The translations under genes and the position numbers were made by a program. This document shows, piece after piece, positions 7,121 through 15,692 of a stretch of 64,000 nt of DNA. The DNA is from Actinoplanes italicus. GTDB lineage: Bacteria; Actinomycetota; Actinomycetes; Mycobacteriales; Micromonosporaceae. The stretch's first letter is position 1. Each line of letters opens with the position of its first letter. The notes below the pieces were generated by a model. The model did not search any database, was not told where the DNA came from, and saw only the letters and a program-made list of their open reading frames with translations. The stretch is from assembly GCF_003001815.1 (NCBI RefSeq), contig NZ_PVMZ01000012.1, forward strand, positions 186,001 to 250,000. Direction: 5' to 3'.

Positions 7121-7356
7121 CGCAATTCCTATGGCCGCCCGGGGTCTTATCGGTCATCGTCGACTTGTTGGCCGGAGGTGGCAGCCTAGCCCGTACCGTG
7201 ACCTTCGTCTGACATATGAGTATGTTTCCGACTTTCCCATGCCGAACCGCATCCAATAGTTACGCTTCCGGCGAGATGGCCCGCGACGGTTCACCGAGCG
7301 CATGGGCCCGACAAATCCAGCGACGCGGTCCCTCAGGACCCGTAGGAGGACCTCGC

Positions 7357-9093
7357 ATGAGCAAGTCCAAGTCCAGCATCACCCGGCGTCGTCTCGGCCG
7401 CGCCGGGCTTGCGACAGGAGCCGCCACGACGCTCCTGACCGCGTTGAGCGCTGCTCCGGCCTTCGCGGCAGCCGGCACGCTTACTCTCAGCTCGACCGGT
7501 GGCCCGACCGGCGGTGGCAACACGATCGTGGCTACCTTCGCGACCAACCCGACGTCACCCAACCCGACGTCGTTCGGGTCGACGACAGCCGCATACTTCG
7601 TCGCTGCCACCACCGCGACAGCCACCTCCGTGACCTGCCCCACCACGTACCCGAGCTCGGCGCCGGCCACGAACCTGGTGGCGACCGGTTCGCCGGCGCT
7701 GAAGGTCCTGGCGCCCAACAAGATCGCCGTGGTGGTCCCGGCCGGCGTGGCAGTGAACAACAGCATCAACCGCTACGGCCTCTGCACCTACTCCGCCAAC
7801 ACATCAGGTGCGGCGCTGATCGCGAGCGGGCAGTACACCGTCGGAACCAAGCCCAAGATCGATGCTGTCGGCGCCGTGTCGCCGATGAGCGGGCCGGCAC
7901 TCGGTGGCACCACCATCACGGTCAAGGGCACCGGATTCGTGGCCAACACCACGGCCCAGCCCACCAACACGACCGCGACCATCGACGGTGAGCCGCTGAC
8001 GGACATCGTGGTGGCCGGCAACGGCAACAGCTTCACGGCCAAGACGCCGCCGCACGCGGCTGGTGGTCCCTTCCTGCTGGCGGTCACCACGCCTGGCGGT
8101 TCAGTGAACACCTTGGGTGACACCACGGGGAAGGCGAGCCTGTTCAACTACTCGAACGGCATCGTGGTTTCGCCGAACACCGCGCCGAACCACAACGGAT
8201 CGGTGGACCTTGACGTCCTCGGTGTCGGCTTCTCGAACTACTCCTTCGAGGCCACGAAGGGCGGCACGACCCGCTCGGCGAACGGTCACGTCTACCTCAC
8301 GGCAGGCGGTTACAACCCGCTTAGCAACAGTGGGGCGAAGACCAACCCGGAACTGACCGAGTGCATCAACGTTCTGGTGATCACTGACGAGGAGCTGCTG
8401 TGCAGCCTCCCGCTCAACCACACGTTCACCAACCCGACGAGCGGCACAACGGGCGTCCTGACCGCCGCGACCGCGAAGACGGGGAAGGTCATCACGGCGA
8501 CGAGCGGATCGAACCAGATCACCTCGCCGGCGTCGGGTGGCACCGCCATGGGCTTCACTCAGGCCGACGTCGGCATGGTGCTCGACGCGGGTGACGGCAC
8601 GACGACCTTCGACGCGGGCACGCTGATCACCGCCGTTGCCAGCCCGACCAGCGCGACCGTGTCGAACAACGCGAAGGGTAACCTGGTTGCCGGAACGGGC
8701 GCTGGTCTCACCAACGCCCGGCCGATCGCCAACGTCACGGTCACCAACTCGACCACGCTGACCGCCGCGAGCGGTAGCTTCACCCAGGCTGACATCGGGC
8801 GCACGGTCGTCTCCGCTTCGGCTCTCACCACAGACCCGAAGCTTGCGGACAACACCACCATCATCGCGATCGGCACCGGTGGCACCACCGCGACACTGAG
8901 TGCCCCGATCACCGGCACGCTTCCCGGCAGCCCGCTGGCCGCTGACATCAGCGTCCAGCAGTCCGTCCCGGTCGCCAACGGCACCTACACGATCACGGTC
9001 GTGAACGACGGCGCCGTCGGTGCACAGCTTTCAGCCACCTACTCGCAGTCGATCATCTCCAGTGGTTCGACCTTCACCGTCGCGGACTACTGA
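7357..9093 (+). CDS. Exported IPT/TIG-repeat protein (578 residues)
   Basis: Translation starts at the ATG after GTAGGAGGACCTCGC. A signal peptide with a twin-arginine-like 'TRRRLGRAG' and a hydrophobic stretch ends at 'APAFAAA'. The mature protein is Thr/Gly/Ser/Ala-rich and beta-strand-like. An IPT/TIG unit can be seen around 'SPMSGPALGGTTITVKGTGF' and continues through 'TIDGEPLTDIVV'; a related unit follows at 'YSNGIVVSPNTAPNHNG'. The C-terminal third is a repetitive region with 'GSGTFTQADIGR'-like units (two copies of a FTQADxGxxx motif). It is a paralogue of the gene at 12353, sharing the 'LSST.GP.GGG' start and the YSNGI block. It is probably a surface or secreted adhesin-like protein; the ligand is unknown. 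Confidence 0.75.
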   Translation: MSKSKSSITRRRLGRAGLATGAATTLLTALSAAPAFAAAGTLTLSSTGGPTGGGNTIVATFATNPTSPNPTSFGSTTAAYFVAATTATATSVTCPTTYPSSAPATNLVATGSPALKVLAPNKIAVVVPAGVAVNNSINRYGLCTYSANTSGAALIASGQYTVGTKPKIDAVGAVSPMSGPALGGTTITVKGTGFVANTTAQPTNTTATIDGEPLTDIVVAGNGNSFTAKTPPHAAGGPFLLAVTTPGGSVNTLGDTTGKASLFNYSNGIVVSPNTAPNHNGSVDLDVLGVGFSNYSFEATKGGTTRSANGHVYLTAGGYNPLSNSGAKTNPELTECINVLVITDEELLCSLPLNHTFTNPTSGTTGVLTAATAKTGKVITATSGSNQITSPASGGTAMGFTQADVGMVLDAGDGTTTFDAGTLITAVASPTSATVSNNAKGNLVAGTGAGLTNARPIANVTVTNSTTLTAASGSFTQADIGRTVVSASALTTDPKLADNTTIIAIGTGGTTATLSAPITGTLPGSPLAADISVQQSVPVANGTYTITVVNDGAVGAQLSATYSQSIISSGSTFTVADY

Positions 9094-9110
9094 TTCTGAG
9101 GAAACCTGAT

Positions 9111-9143
9111 CGGTGGACCCGGAGCAGCGTTCCGGGTCCACCG
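9111..9143 (+). terminator. 13-bp hairpin after the first IPT/TIG gene
   Basis: CGGTGGACCCGGA and its exact complement flank a 7-base loop, 17 bases after the stop at 9093. There is no T tract. Confidence 0.75.
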
Positions 9144-9348
9144 GCATTTCCGGCGCAATTCTTTCGGAGATTCCCGGCATGCCGGCGAAACCGCTGATGA
9201 TCATGCTTTCTCTGAAAGAATTCTGAATGAGCGCCTTCTGGTTGCGCTCCAATTCCTGGATCGACGCGCGGTCGCGTATGTCCGGATCCGCGCGTGCGAA
9301 ATCGTTCACAAGTCGGGGTCGTGAACCCTGCGTAATTTGGAGGACTCA

Positions 9349-10563
9349 ATGGGAAAAGGACGTAGGGTCGTCGCGCGCTGCGGCACCCGGGCGCTGGTGG
9401 TGGCCACCGTGGCCGCCGGCGGGCTTGCTGCGGTTGCCGCTCCGGCGTATGCGGCGGTGCCGACGGTCAGCAGCGTCGTCGTGGCGGGCACCACCAACAA
9501 GGTGGTCACCAGTGGAACCACGGTTCTGATCACGGGCACCGGTTTCAGCGGTATGACGGACAACGCTGCTGCCGGCGGGTGCAGCATCGCTCCGATCGCC
9601 TGGCCGACCGCGAACTCGGGCTGCTCCCAGGTCCGATTCGTTGGTGTGTCCGCGAACGCCACCACCGGCTATACCTTGGCGACCAGGTACAACGTCATTT
9701 CCGACACTCAGATGTACGCCACGGTGCCCACGATTACGCCGGTCGACGGTACGACCGCGGGCTCACCGGCTGCGGGAACGGGCTCAATTCGTGTGCAGGT
9801 GGTGAACACCACGGCTACCGGCACTTCAAGCGGTGTGAGTGTCTCCAGCCAGAGCGAGATCTTCTACCGTGCCCCGCTCACCGCATCGCTCGGGGGTACC
9901 GATGTGAACGCGAATCCGCTCGGAGGTGGAACGCTTCCCGTCCAGATCACCGCGGGTGTCGCTCCCATGACGACGTCGGCGTTGTTCACCGCGGAGAAGA
10001 TCACCGCCTATCTGTCGAGCACGGTCGGAGGGTCGCCGACGGTGGCACCGGCAAACGTCACCTGGAAGGATGCCGACGAGGTCAATGTCGCGCTGCCTCC
10101 GCAGAGTGCCACCGGCGACTACGTCAGTGTCATGCTGGTCCATGACGGGGTCGCCGGGACTGCCGACAGTGATGATCTCAAGTTCCCGTCTGTCATCACC
10201 GGTATTCAAAGTTGTGCCGATGCGGCTGCGACGAGCACCTGGATCGGAGCACCTACTACCACCTTCCCCACCTGTACCGGAACGGCGAACGCGCCGACAT
10301 CGGGCGCCGCAGCCTTCAAGATCACAGGTAAAGGGCTGACCAGTTCTGCGGGTACGTGGAGCTTCGATGGCACCGGCGGCACAGTGACGGAAACCTGCCT
10401 GGTCGCGTCCGACACGACGGTCTACTGCCACATCTCGGTGACGACACCGCCGCCTTCCGGGGTTGCCCCGGTGACCTTCACACCGACCGCGGTTGGCTCC
10501 AGCGCCGCGGCGGCCCTGGTTCCTACGGCCGGCGGGATCGTGCTCTACAGCACTCTCGTCTGA
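9349..10563 (+). CDS. Exported IPT/TIG-like protein (404 residues)
   Basis: The ATG at 9349 is chosen because TTGGAGGACTCA lies just upstream; an in-frame TTG four codons earlier overlaps that ribosome site. A signal peptide ends near 'APAYAAV'. The mature chain begins with an IPT-like unit ('GTTVLITGTGFSGM') and is rich in Thr, Ser and small residues, with six or so scattered cysteines that could form disulfides outside the cell. It is more distant from the genes at 7357 and 12353 than those are from each other. It is the second in a run of secreted proteins and probably acts at the cell surface; no specific function is recognised. Confidence 0.7.
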   Translation: MGKGRRVVARCGTRALVVATVAAGGLAAVAAPAYAAVPTVSSVVVAGTTNKVVTSGTTVLITGTGFSGMTDNAAAGGCSIAPIAWPTANSGCSQVRFVGVSANATTGYTLATRYNVISDTQMYATVPTITPVDGTTAGSPAAGTGSIRVQVVNTTATGTSSGVSVSSQSEIFYRAPLTASLGGTDVNANPLGGGTLPVQITAGVAPMTTSALFTAEKITAYLSSTVGGSPTVAPANVTWKDADEVNVALPPQSATGDYVSVMLVHDGVAGTADSDDLKFPSVITGIQSCADAAATSTWIGAPTTTFPTCTGTANAPTSGAAAFKITGKGLTSSAGTWSFDGTGGTVTETCLVASDTTVYCHISVTTPPPSGVAPVTFTPTAVGSSAAAALVPTAGGIVLYSTLV

Positions 10564-10598
10564 GCTGGCACTCTCGTCTGAGCTACAGCTAGATCCCA

Positions 10599-10629
10599 GA
10601 ATGCCCGGTCCCTCAGGGGCCGGGCATTC
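10599..10629. terminator. Hairpin between convergent genes
   Basis: GAATGCCCGG and its complement flank an 11-base loop, lying between the stop at 10563 and the stop of the convergent gene at 10652. It could serve both directions. Confidence 0.7.
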
Positions 10630-10651
10630 ATCCTCAGGACGGAATCGCTGA

Positions 10652-11338
10652 TCAGCCCATCCGCTTCCATTCCCTTTCCAGGGCGGCGACGCCTTCCTGG
10701 GGAGTGGGGTTCTTCTTGAGGTCCACGGTGATCGTGTAGACGCTCTTCTTCGGAGTCAGTCGCCAGCACATCAACATGGTCGGCTTCTCCTTGGGCTCCA
10801 CGTTCTCGCTCACCTGGACCGTGCGGGAACACCGGGCGTTGCGGAACGGCTTCCCCTCATCGGCTATCCAGGCCAGTTCCCGGAAATTGGTGAGGTCCTG
10901 GCGGCTGGAGACGATCCGCATCATCCGCCGGTTGTCCTTGAGAGTGCCGTTCTCCACGGTTCGCACCTTGCCGGGGTCGGCTTTGGAGGGCTCCCGAAGC
11001 CGTTGCCGGCGCACTTCCGTACCCATGCGCTTGTTCGCGTTCCGGGCGTCGTCGAGTCTCTCCGCCGTGCTCTTGGGTTTGTCCGTGGCGGCCGCATCGG
11101 GGGCCACCGGCCCCATCGGCTGAGCCCTCGCCGCGGCGCCGGCAGCCACCTCGGCGCCCGACATCGCCTGCTGCGCCACCGATCGTGATGCGGGCGGTGC
11201 GCTTTCGGAGTCGCGTTCCGGCGCCATCGGACCGGACGCCAGGAATGCGCCGGTGCCGATTATGGACGCCAGTCCGGCGGCTCCCAGGAGTGTCCGCCCA
11301 CGCCGTACTCTCGCTCGTTCATGGTCGATGTTTCTCAT
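10652..11338 (-). CDS. Membrane-anchored protein with a conserved two-Cys C-terminal domain, paralogue A
   Basis: A 228-residue protein. A basic N-terminus is followed by one hydrophobic segment ('TLLGAAGLASIIGTGAFLAS') and no clear cleavage site, then an Ala-rich linker and a C-terminal domain of about 90 residues. The domain has 'MRIVSSRQDLTNFRELAWIA', 'ARCSRTV', 'MLMCWRLTPKKSVYTI' and ends in 'EREWKRMG'. The same layout occurs in the genes at 11383 and 17598; the two domain cysteines are shared by all three and probably form an extracytoplasmic disulfide. I do not recognise the family. The ATG at 11338 follows GAAGAGGACAG; an upstream in-frame extension is not supported. Confidence 0.7.
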   Translation of the reverse strand: MRNIDHERARVRRGRTLLGAAGLASIIGTGAFLASGPMAPERDSESAPPASRSVAQQAMSGAEVAAGAAARAQPMGPVAPDAAATDKPKSTAERLDDARNANKRMGTEVRRQRLREPSKADPGKVRTVENGTLKDNRRMMRIVSSRQDLTNFRELAWIADEGKPFRNARCSRTVQVSENVEPKEKPTMLMCWRLTPKKSVYTITVDLKKNPTPQEGVAALEREWKRMG

Positions 11339-11382
11339 CTGATCTGTCCTCTTCAGGATTTCGCCGTGACGGGAGGGCGGAG

Positions 11383-12108
11383 TCAACTCAGCTTTTCCCA
11401 TTCGCGATCGATGACCTTGGCGCTTTCCTCGACGGAGGGAGTTCCGTCCGGATCCACGGACAACACGGCCACGCTGCGGCTGGCCGAGGTACGCCAGCAG
11501 AGCAGCATGGTGGGGCGTTCGACACCGAGATCGCCCTGGCTGAAGCGGAAGCTCTGGGTGCACCTGTTGGGGCCGACAGTCCTGCCCTCATCGCCGGCCC
11601 ACAGGAGCGGGCGCTGCCCGGTGAGGTCTCCTTCGGCCGTGGTGATCCGCATGGTGCCCCCGCCCGGCAGATTCCGGGTGGTCTCCGTTCCGGGTGCCGA
11701 ATCTGCGTCGGGCTCCAGCGGCCGCTGGAGCGGGAAGCCGTGTTCCGCTGCCTTCTGGCGCGCGGTCGTCACCTCCTTGCGTACCTCCCCGGGATCTCTC
11801 TCCTGCTGGGCCGCTTGGGCGCCCGCCCCGCTCGTCTGCTGATCGGAAGGGGATACGGCTGCCGACGGCGTGGGTGAGAGGACTGCGGTCGAGGGTGTGG
11901 AGACGGGCGCGATCGGCCGGACATCCTCGGCCATCGGTACGTCGTCGCTGATGATCGCTGAGGTTGTCAGATAGGCGCCGATGCCGAGGACCGCGGCTAG
12001 ACCGGCCGCACCGGCGACGGCGCGGGATCGGGTACGGCCGGACTTTCCGAGCCGCGCCGGCGCCGCACGGTGACCGTCGTCGCCGGGATGGTCGTCTTCG
12101 CTGGTCAT
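11383..12108 (-). CDS. Membrane-anchored protein with a conserved two-Cys C-terminal domain, paralogue B
   Basis: A 241-residue protein, upstream partner of paralogue A in the same direction (44 bases between them). There is a short polar N-terminus, then one transmembrane segment ('AVAGAAGLAAVLGIGAYLTT'), a Ser/Thr/Pro/Ala-rich stalk, and the shared domain: 'MRITTAEGDLTGQRPLLWAG', 'RCTQSFRF', 'MLLCWRTSASRSVAVLSV', ending 'IDREWEKLS'. The domain is predicted outside the membrane. The ATG at 12108 has an AAAGG ribosome site. It is divergent from the IPT/TIG gene at 12353 with a 244-base shared upstream region in which I see no clear operator. Function unknown. Confidence 0.7.
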   Translation of the reverse strand: MTSEDDHPGDDGHRAAPARLGKSGRTRSRAVAGAAGLAAVLGIGAYLTTSAIISDDVPMAEDVRPIAPVSTPSTAVLSPTPSAAVSPSDQQTSGAGAQAAQQERDPGEVRKEVTTARQKAAEHGFPLQRPLEPDADSAPGTETTRNLPGGGTMRITTAEGDLTGQRPLLWAGDEGRTVGPNRCTQSFRFSQGDLGVERPTMLLCWRTSASRSVAVLSVDPDGTPSVEESAKVIDREWEKLS

Positions 12109-12352
12109 GATGTGTTGCCTTTCGGGTTCGGCTGTCGGCCCACCGCCGCCTGACGGCGGACCCCGCACTCCCATGTTTCCAATACAGCGGACAATTCGTG
12201 CCAGAAACGTTGATTGTGGCAAGCCGGTTTCGGGCGTGCCCCTGAGCTGTCGAGATCATCTCGCGTTCTACGCGAATACGGTGTAATCGGTCGTTACGCT
12301 GCCTGGGAAGTGGCCGTGAGCCGGCCGCCACGCCCGTGGGAGGTACCGCGCA

Positions 12353-13609
12353 ATGGTTCGAGGATGCGGCCGGATCGGAATGGTGACCGCCGCTGCGGCC
12401 GTCGTCGTGCTGTCCGGTACCAGCGCACCGGCCATGGCAGCGTCAGGTATGACGCTGAGCAGCACGACCGGTCCCAGCGGAGGCGGCGCCACCATCACCG
12501 GCACGGTCTCCGCGGGTGGTCCCTTCGTGCCCGGCAGTATGCCGACGGTCCAGTTCCAATACATCGGGACCGGCTCCTCGACATGCGCCGCGAGGCCCAA
12601 GGAGATAGCCCAGATCGCCGTCACCGACACGACCGCGACGGCCGGTGTGCTGACGGTCCGGCCCGAGGCGGTGAAACGCCTCTCCACCACGAAGATCGCT
12701 TTCGAGGTTCCGTCCAGCGCCTACCCGGATCTGGACGGTGACGGGAACCCCAGCCAGATCAATCCCACCGGTCTGGTCCTGGCGGGCACGCAGACCTCAG
12801 CGAGGTGGAACGTCTGCGTCTACGACAGTGACTCCCTGGACAGCGGGAATCTACTGGCCATGAGCACCTACACGGTGGTGCCGCGGCCATCGATCACCGG
12901 TGTCGTCCCGGCGAGCGGTTCCGCGGTGGGTGGTCAGTTGATCACTGTCACCGGCACCGGGTTCAGCTCGACCGGGTCCGGGGTGTCCGGCTCGATCGGT
13001 GGTGCGGACCTGACGAGCATCACCGTGGCGCCGAACGGAAACAGTTTCACCGCGATGACCGGGCCTCGGGCCGCGGACAGTGGACTCGCTTTGACGGTGA
13101 ACACTCCCGGCGGCACCGTGAGCAGCCTCGACCCGGACAACAACGGGCAGCCGGAGGACGGCGACCCCGCCACCATCGATGCGCCGATCCCCTTCACCTA
13201 CAGCAACGGCATCCGGATACTGCCGAACACCGCTCCCGTAGGCGCGAAGGTCGATGTGGATGTCATCGGCGCCGGCTTCTCCGACCTGACCTTCGTCGAA
13301 GGTGGCTCGCCGACGGACAGCAATGCGCATGTGTTCCTGGTCAAGGACGTCTACGTGCCGGGTAGCAACCGGGGCGTGGCGGAATGCACCGACGTGGTGA
13401 TCGTGAACGACACCGAGCTGGTCTGCACTCTGGACCTGGGTGCCGACCAGTTGAGCCCTGTCACCAGCTTGACGGTGCCGAACACGCCGATCGCCGAAGG
13501 CGCCTACGTCCTGACCGTCGTCGCGAACGGCGACCTGGCGGTCAGTGACTCCGTCGCGAAGCCCACGATCGTCAGCAGCGGGGCCGTCTTCGCCGTCTCG
13601 CCCTACTGA
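12353..13609 (+). CDS. Exported IPT/TIG protein (418 residues)
   Basis: A signal peptide ends at 'SAPAMAAS'. The mature chain starts 'GMTLSSTTGPSGGGATITGT', an IPT-like unit, and has a second clear IPT/TIG unit at 'ITGVVPASGSAVGGQLITVT'. Next comes the 'YSNGIRILPNTAPVGAKVDV' block shared with the 7357 protein, including the same two-cysteine 'AECTDVVIVNDTELVCTL' segment. A ribosome site GGGAGG lies 11 bases before the ATG. It is followed 111 bases later by the first S8 protease in the same direction, so the two may be co-transcribed. Probably a surface protein. Confidence 0.75.
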   Translation: MVRGCGRIGMVTAAAAVVVLSGTSAPAMAASGMTLSSTTGPSGGGATITGTVSAGGPFVPGSMPTVQFQYIGTGSSTCAARPKEIAQIAVTDTTATAGVLTVRPEAVKRLSTTKIAFEVPSSAYPDLDGDGNPSQINPTGLVLAGTQTSARWNVCVYDSDSLDSGNLLAMSTYTVVPRPSITGVVPASGSAVGGQLITVTGTGFSSTGSGVSGSIGGADLTSITVAPNGNSFTAMTGPRAADSGLALTVNTPGGTVSSLDPDNNGQPEDGDPATIDAPIPFTYSNGIRILPNTAPVGAKVDVDVIGAGFSDLTFVEGGSPTDSNAHVFLVKDVYVPGSNRGVAECTDVVIVNDTELVCTLDLGADQLSPVTSLTVPNTPIAEGAYVLTVVANGDLAVSDSVAKPTIVSSGAVFAVSPY

Positions 13610-13687
13610 CGGGGACCTCCTGCCGCTGGGCCTGCAACCGAGCCGCAACCGACAAAAGAATCACCGCTGAATCCGGCGAGCCGATGC

Positions 13688-13712
13688 TCCTTCCCGACCG
13701 CAACGGGAGGGG
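13688..13712 (+). promoter_or_regulatory. Hairpin covering the Shine-Dalgarno of the first S8 protease gene
   Basis: The pyrimidine-rich TCCTTCCCG can pair (nine pairs, two of them G-U) across a 7-base loop with CGGGAGGGG, which is the ribosome site of the gene starting at 13721. The weaker counterpart of the element at 15644-15684. Confidence 0.45.
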
Positions 13713-13720
13713 CTTCAAGG

Positions 13721-15577
13721 ATGAGGGTTCAGCTGCTCAGGTATGCCGCCGGTGCCGTTGCGGCGGGGGCGTTCGCCGCGGTGGGGGTCTACGCGCTGCC
13801 GACCGGCACGGTCAGGTGGCAGCCGGTCACCTACGGGCTGACGCAGAGCGCGGACGAGCTGGTTCCGGCGATCGTCTCGGTGGCGAAGCCCGCCCGGGTG
13901 GTCAGCACCACCGTCGGCGTGGACGGGAAGCCGGTGGTCAAGGTCGGGCAGGCCACCGACCGGGCGGGTGCCGTCAAGCTGATCAAGGACCGGCAGCTGG
14001 CGGACGGTGTGGTGAGTGTCGAGATCGACACCCCCGTGCACGCGCTGGGCGTACCCACCGGATCGGATCCTTATCGGTCTCAGCAGTGGGACTTCGCCAA
14101 GATGCGCGTGGCGGAGGCCTGGCAGAAGTCGACCGGAAGTGGCGTCGTCGTCGCCGTCATCGACACGGGGGTGGACTCGACGCACCCGGATCTGGGGGCG
14201 AACGTGCTCCGCGGCTACGACGCGGTCACGAACAGGGCCGGAACCGTCACCGACGGCAACGGGCACGGCACCCACGTGGCGGGCACCATCGCGGCGGTGA
14301 CCGGCAACGGGCTCGGCATCTCGGCGGTCGCGCCGCACGCGAAGATCCTGCCGGTCAAGGTGCTCGCCGACGACGGCAGCGGCTACTCGTCGGACACCGC
14401 GGAGGGCATCGTCTGGGCCGCCGACAACGGCGCCAAGGTGATCAACATGTCGCTGGGCGGGCCGTCGCGGAGTCCGGCGGTGACCAACGCGGTCGCCTAT
14501 GCGCGCAGCAAGGGTGTCACCGTGGTGGCGGCGGCCGGCAACGAGCGTCAGGACGGCAGCCCGACCTCATACCCGGGTGCCGACGAGGGCGTGATCGCGG
14601 TCGCGGCGACGACCTCGGCCGACACCTTCGCGCCCTACTCGAACGCCGGGAGCTACGTCGACGTCGCGGCGCCGGGCAGCGCCATCATCAGCACGTACCC
14701 CCAGAAGCTCGGCCAAGCCTATGCCTCGCTGAACGGAACCTCGATGGCCTCGCCGCACGTCGCGGCGGTGGCCGCGCTGCTCAAGGCCCACCAGCCGCAG
14801 CTGACGCCGGACCAGATCGAGTCGGCGCTGGAGAAGTCCGCCGTGGACCTGGGCACGAGGGGCTTCGACAGGGACTACGGGAACGGGCGCGTCGACGCCG
14901 TCGCGGCACTGAACGCGGTCACGCCGACGAAGCCGCCGACCACCGCGCCCACGACGGCCCCGACCACCACCCCGACGTCCGCGCCGACGTCCGGTCCGAC
15001 TCCGACGCCGAGCGCCAGCACCCCGGCCGCGCCGAAGAGCACCCCGCTCATCACCACGAACGTCACCACCCGTGAGGTGGTGCACGGGTCGAAGGCGTCG
15101 GTCACGTTCACCATCCGGGTCGCGGGCAAGACCATCACCCGTATGCCGGTACGGCTGTGCGTCTCCGAAAGCGTCGCCGAAAGCGGCGGCGAGCCCGTCT
15201 GCACCGACACGACGACCACCACCTCCGGCACCGTCGCGGTGACACGCACCGCCACGGCCGGGTTCAAGGTCCACATCGAGGTCCCCGAGACCGCGACGAC
15301 CGCGGCCGCGACGTCGCCGGCCGCGACGTTCACGGTCCGGGCCAAGGTCGTCGCCAAGCGCACCGCCAAGGGGGTGATGTCGGTGGCGATGCTCGGCGTC
15401 GACGGGCAGACCGTGCAGGTCCAGCAGTACGTGAACCGCGTCTGGTCGAACGTCGGCGAGTTCCCCGCGGCCGCGATGACCACGGTGAGCGGGCTGATTC
15501 CCGGCAAGCAGTACCGCGTGGTCGTGCCGGACACCATCGCGATCCTGGGGGTGGCGAGCACGCCGATAACCGCTTGA
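13721..15577 (+). CDS. Secreted S8 (subtilisin-like) serine protease with C-terminal beta domain
   Basis: A 618-residue protein. A short hydrophobic N-terminus (residues 7-26) serves as signal peptide or anchor, followed by a roughly 95-residue pro-like region. The catalytic triad is complete: Asp148 in 'AVIDTGVD', His182 in 'GHGTHVAG', Ser341 in 'NGTSMASPHVA'; the oxyanion Asn is in 'AAAGNE'. After residue 405 comes a Thr/Pro-rich linker and then a beta-sandwich-like C-terminal domain with a Cys pair ('RLCVSES', 'EPVCTDT'). The protein next door (15693) has the same architecture and is a recent paralogue. Its likely job is to process or degrade proteins outside the cell, perhaps the neighbouring surface proteins. 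The ATG follows GGGAGGGG. Confidence 0.9.
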   Translation: MRVQLLRYAAGAVAAGAFAAVGVYALPTGTVRWQPVTYGLTQSADELVPAIVSVAKPARVVSTTVGVDGKPVVKVGQATDRAGAVKLIKDRQLADGVVSVEIDTPVHALGVPTGSDPYRSQQWDFAKMRVAEAWQKSTGSGVVVAVIDTGVDSTHPDLGANVLRGYDAVTNRAGTVTDGNGHGTHVAGTIAAVTGNGLGISAVAPHAKILPVKVLADDGSGYSSDTAEGIVWAADNGAKVINMSLGGPSRSPAVTNAVAYARSKGVTVVAAAGNERQDGSPTSYPGADEGVIAVAATTSADTFAPYSNAGSYVDVAAPGSAIISTYPQKLGQAYASLNGTSMASPHVAAVAALLKAHQPQLTPDQIESALEKSAVDLGTRGFDRDYGNGRVDAVAALNAVTPTKPPTTAPTTAPTTTPTSAPTSGPTPTPSASTPAAPKSTPLITTNVTTREVVHGSKASVTFTIRVAGKTITRMPVRLCVSESVAESGGEPVCTDTTTTTSGTVAVTRTATAGFKVHIEVPETATTAAATSPAATFTVRAKVVAKRTAKGVMSVAMLGVDGQTVQVQQYVNRVWSNVGEFPAAAMTTVSGLIPGKQYRVVVPDTIAILGVASTPITA

Positions 15578-15643
15578 AAGCCGCTTGAGAAGTCGGGATC
15601 CGCTGCTCCGGATCGGCAACGGTCTGACACCGGCTCGTACAAC

Positions 15644-15684
15644 CCTCCCCCTCGAATCTGATTGCAGGTCGTTCGAGGGGGAGG
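15644..15684 (+). promoter_or_regulatory. Perfect 13-bp hairpin sequestering the ribosome site of the second S8 protease
   Basis: CCTCCCCCTCGAA (15644-15656) pairs perfectly with TTCGAGGGGGAGG (15672-15684) across 15 bases. The right arm is the Shine-Dalgarno of the TTG start at 15693. In the folded mRNA translation should be blocked, so this is a candidate RNA thermosensor, riboswitch output or protein-binding site. Confidence 0.65.
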
Positions 15685-15692
15685 AAACAGTT